DNA of 64,000 bases from Armatimonadota bacterium (GTDB taxonomy: Bacteria > Armatimonadota > UBA5829 > DTJY01). The position numbers and the translations under genes were made by a program. The stretch spans positions 283,916-347,915 of the forward strand of contig JAIMAU010000002.1 in the NCBI GenBank assembly GCA_023511795.1, written 5' to 3'. The notes under the pieces are model-generated. The model searched no databases. It was not told where the DNA came from and was given only the letters and a program-made list of their open reading frames with translations. This document shows positions 63,185 to 64,000 of this stretch, piece by piece. Numbering within the stretch: the first letter of the stretch is position 1; each line of letters begins with the position of its first letter.

Positions 63185-64000
63185 GGTGGACTTTCCGATT
63201 CGTAAGGTATCGGAGGAGTCTGTGCGTGATAAGAACATCCGGCATGGGCATATCTCGACACTCCATATCTGGTGGGCGAGGCGGCCGCTTGCCGCATCGA
63301 GGGCAACTGCGCTTGCTGCGCTTTTGCCGGACGACCCGAATCGCAGGGAGTATCTGTTGGACCTTGTGAAGGACATTTCGCCGTGGGAAGCGGTATCGAA
63401 AGGCGAAAGTCCCAGGTTAGAGGAGGCTCGGCGTCTCATACGCGAGGCTTACGGTGGACGTGCCCCGAAGGTGCTGGACTGCTTCGCAGGTGGCGGCGTG
63501 ATTCCGCTAGAGGCTTTGCGCCTTGGCTGTGAAGCATACGCGCTGGACTATAACCCGGTGGCTGTCTTGCTGAACAAGTGCGTTCTCGAATACCCGCAGA
63601 GGTTCGGCAGTGGCTACGATGGACTAACTGGCATACCCGAGGAGGGCTTAGGTTTGGATACTTCGGGCAACCCGTTGCTCGATGCTGTGCGTTATTGGGG
63701 TAATTGGGTGCTGGAGGAAGCCCGGAAGGAACTGGAGCGGTTCTATCCTAAAGATCCTGTAGGTTATATCTGGGCGCGAACCATTCCCTGTCAGAACCCT
63801 TCTTGTGGTGCAGAGATTCCTCTGATGTATCAGACGTGGCTAGCGAAGAAGAAGAATAAGCGCGTTGCCCTTAGAATGATACCAAACCGAAGGGAAGGAA
63901 GGATAGACTTTGAGATTGTCGGGCAGGACGGGCGGCTGCTCGACTTCGACCCGGACGAGGGCACGGTATCACGCGCACACGTGCGGTGTCCGCTATGCGG
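63138..64000 (+). CDS. DUF1156-type DNA methyltransferase (3' end outside window)
   Basis: Open from ATG 63138 (after GAGGAAG) to the last base, 287 codons and incomplete. The N-terminus has the DUF1156 signature [14 protein letters not shown], followed by SAM motif I (V-L-D-C-F-A-G-G-G, about 113-121) and A-L-D-Y-N-P-V-A. A zinc ribbon begins C-Q-N-P-S-C-G and its partner C-P-L-C lies at the window edge. Such proteins (COG1743) are predicted adenine-specific methylases found with helicases and large ATPases in defence islands. The catalytic D-P-P-Y-like motif lies beyond the window. Confidence 0.85.
   Translation, partial: MSLEGPQGPQGKRLIEVDFPIRKVSEESVRDKNIRHGHISTLHIWWARRPLAASRATALAALLPDDPNRREYLLDLVKDISPWEAVSKGESPRLEEARRLIREAYGGRAPKVLDCFAGGGVIPLEALRLGCEAYALDYNPVAVLLNKCVLEYPQRFGSGYDGLTGIPEEGLGLDTSGNPLLDAVRYWGNWVLEEARKELERFYPKDPVGYIWARTIPCQNPSCGAEIPLMYQTWLAKKKNKRVALRMIPNRREGRIDFEIVGQDGRLLDFDPDEGTVSRAHVRCPLC

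Noticed and set aside
1..64000. Genome-wide reassignment of UGA
   Set aside because: Many intact genes end at TGA (for example the DUF6599-like gene at 259-261 and the connector gene at 53763), so UGA works as a stop.
1..64000. CRISPR arrays, insertion sequences and rRNA/tRNA genes
   Set aside because: No regularly spaced repeats, transposase-like frames or conserved rRNA/tRNA sequences were recognised anywhere in the window.

Overview
The window looks like one contig from a free-living or biofilm-associated, plant-polysaccharide-degrading bacterium. Secreted glycoside hydrolases, Tat-exported enzymes, H-X9-DG-type domains, ECF sigma/anti-sigma pairs and rhamnose and arabinose enzymes together suggest Armatimonadota or a neighbouring phylum. 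That assignment is inference from gene content; no rRNA gene is present. UGA is an ordinary stop in most genes here, so the genetic code is standard apart from one selenocysteine codon.

Layout. 1-7.7 kb: tail of a DUF6599-type gene, a Tat-exported DUF362 protein, a large secreted glycosidase, a Tat-exported sugar-isomerase-like protein and an RhaI-type rhamnose isomerase. 7.9-12.3 kb: DUF58, transglutaminase and holA in one overlapping operon. 12.3-28.5 kb: a stand-alone LuxR-type HTH, a GH78 rhamnosidase, a DinG-like helicase, an ECF sigma/anti-sigma pair, a GHL10-type secreted protein, a GH51 arabinofuranosidase and a GH42-like protein. 28.5-31 kb: a peroxiredoxin with in-frame UGA at its peroxidatic position, and a frameshifted sodium/solute symporter. 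31-42.5 kb: rpsF-ssb-rpsR, a methyltransferase, a beta-lactamase-fold protein, two STAS proteins, an ABC-F ATPase, a second ECF operon ending in an STN/H-X9-DG fusion, a cysteine-cluster protein and a zinc dehydrogenase. 42.6-49 kb: radA, nadA, nadC, birA, a yebC-family gene and an oxidoreductase.

49.2-55.2 kb is a Mu-like head-and-lysis module: portal, protease, capsid, connectors, holin-like proteins and endolysin. No terminase, integrase or tail gene is visible. Both the portal and the major capsid gene carry one in-frame stop. 55.2-58.8 kb holds a sulfotransferase facing a CysN-CysC fusion and CysD, a NodH/NodP/NodQ-like set that could make and use PAPS.

From about 59 kb to the window end the sequence becomes richer in G+C. 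It begins with a broken XRE-regulator fragment, followed by a tightly overlapping operon: a DrmD-like SNF2 helicase with a C-terminal DUF3883-like domain, a 156-residue PD-(D/E)XK-like protein, and a DUF1156-type DNA methyltransferase that runs off the end. This is the left part of a DISARM-related defence island, and the small nuclease-like gene is its least familiar member.

The two observations most worth following are the selenocysteine peroxiredoxin, which has a plausible bacterial SECIS hairpin directly after the UGA, and the helicase/nuclease/methylase island at the right edge.
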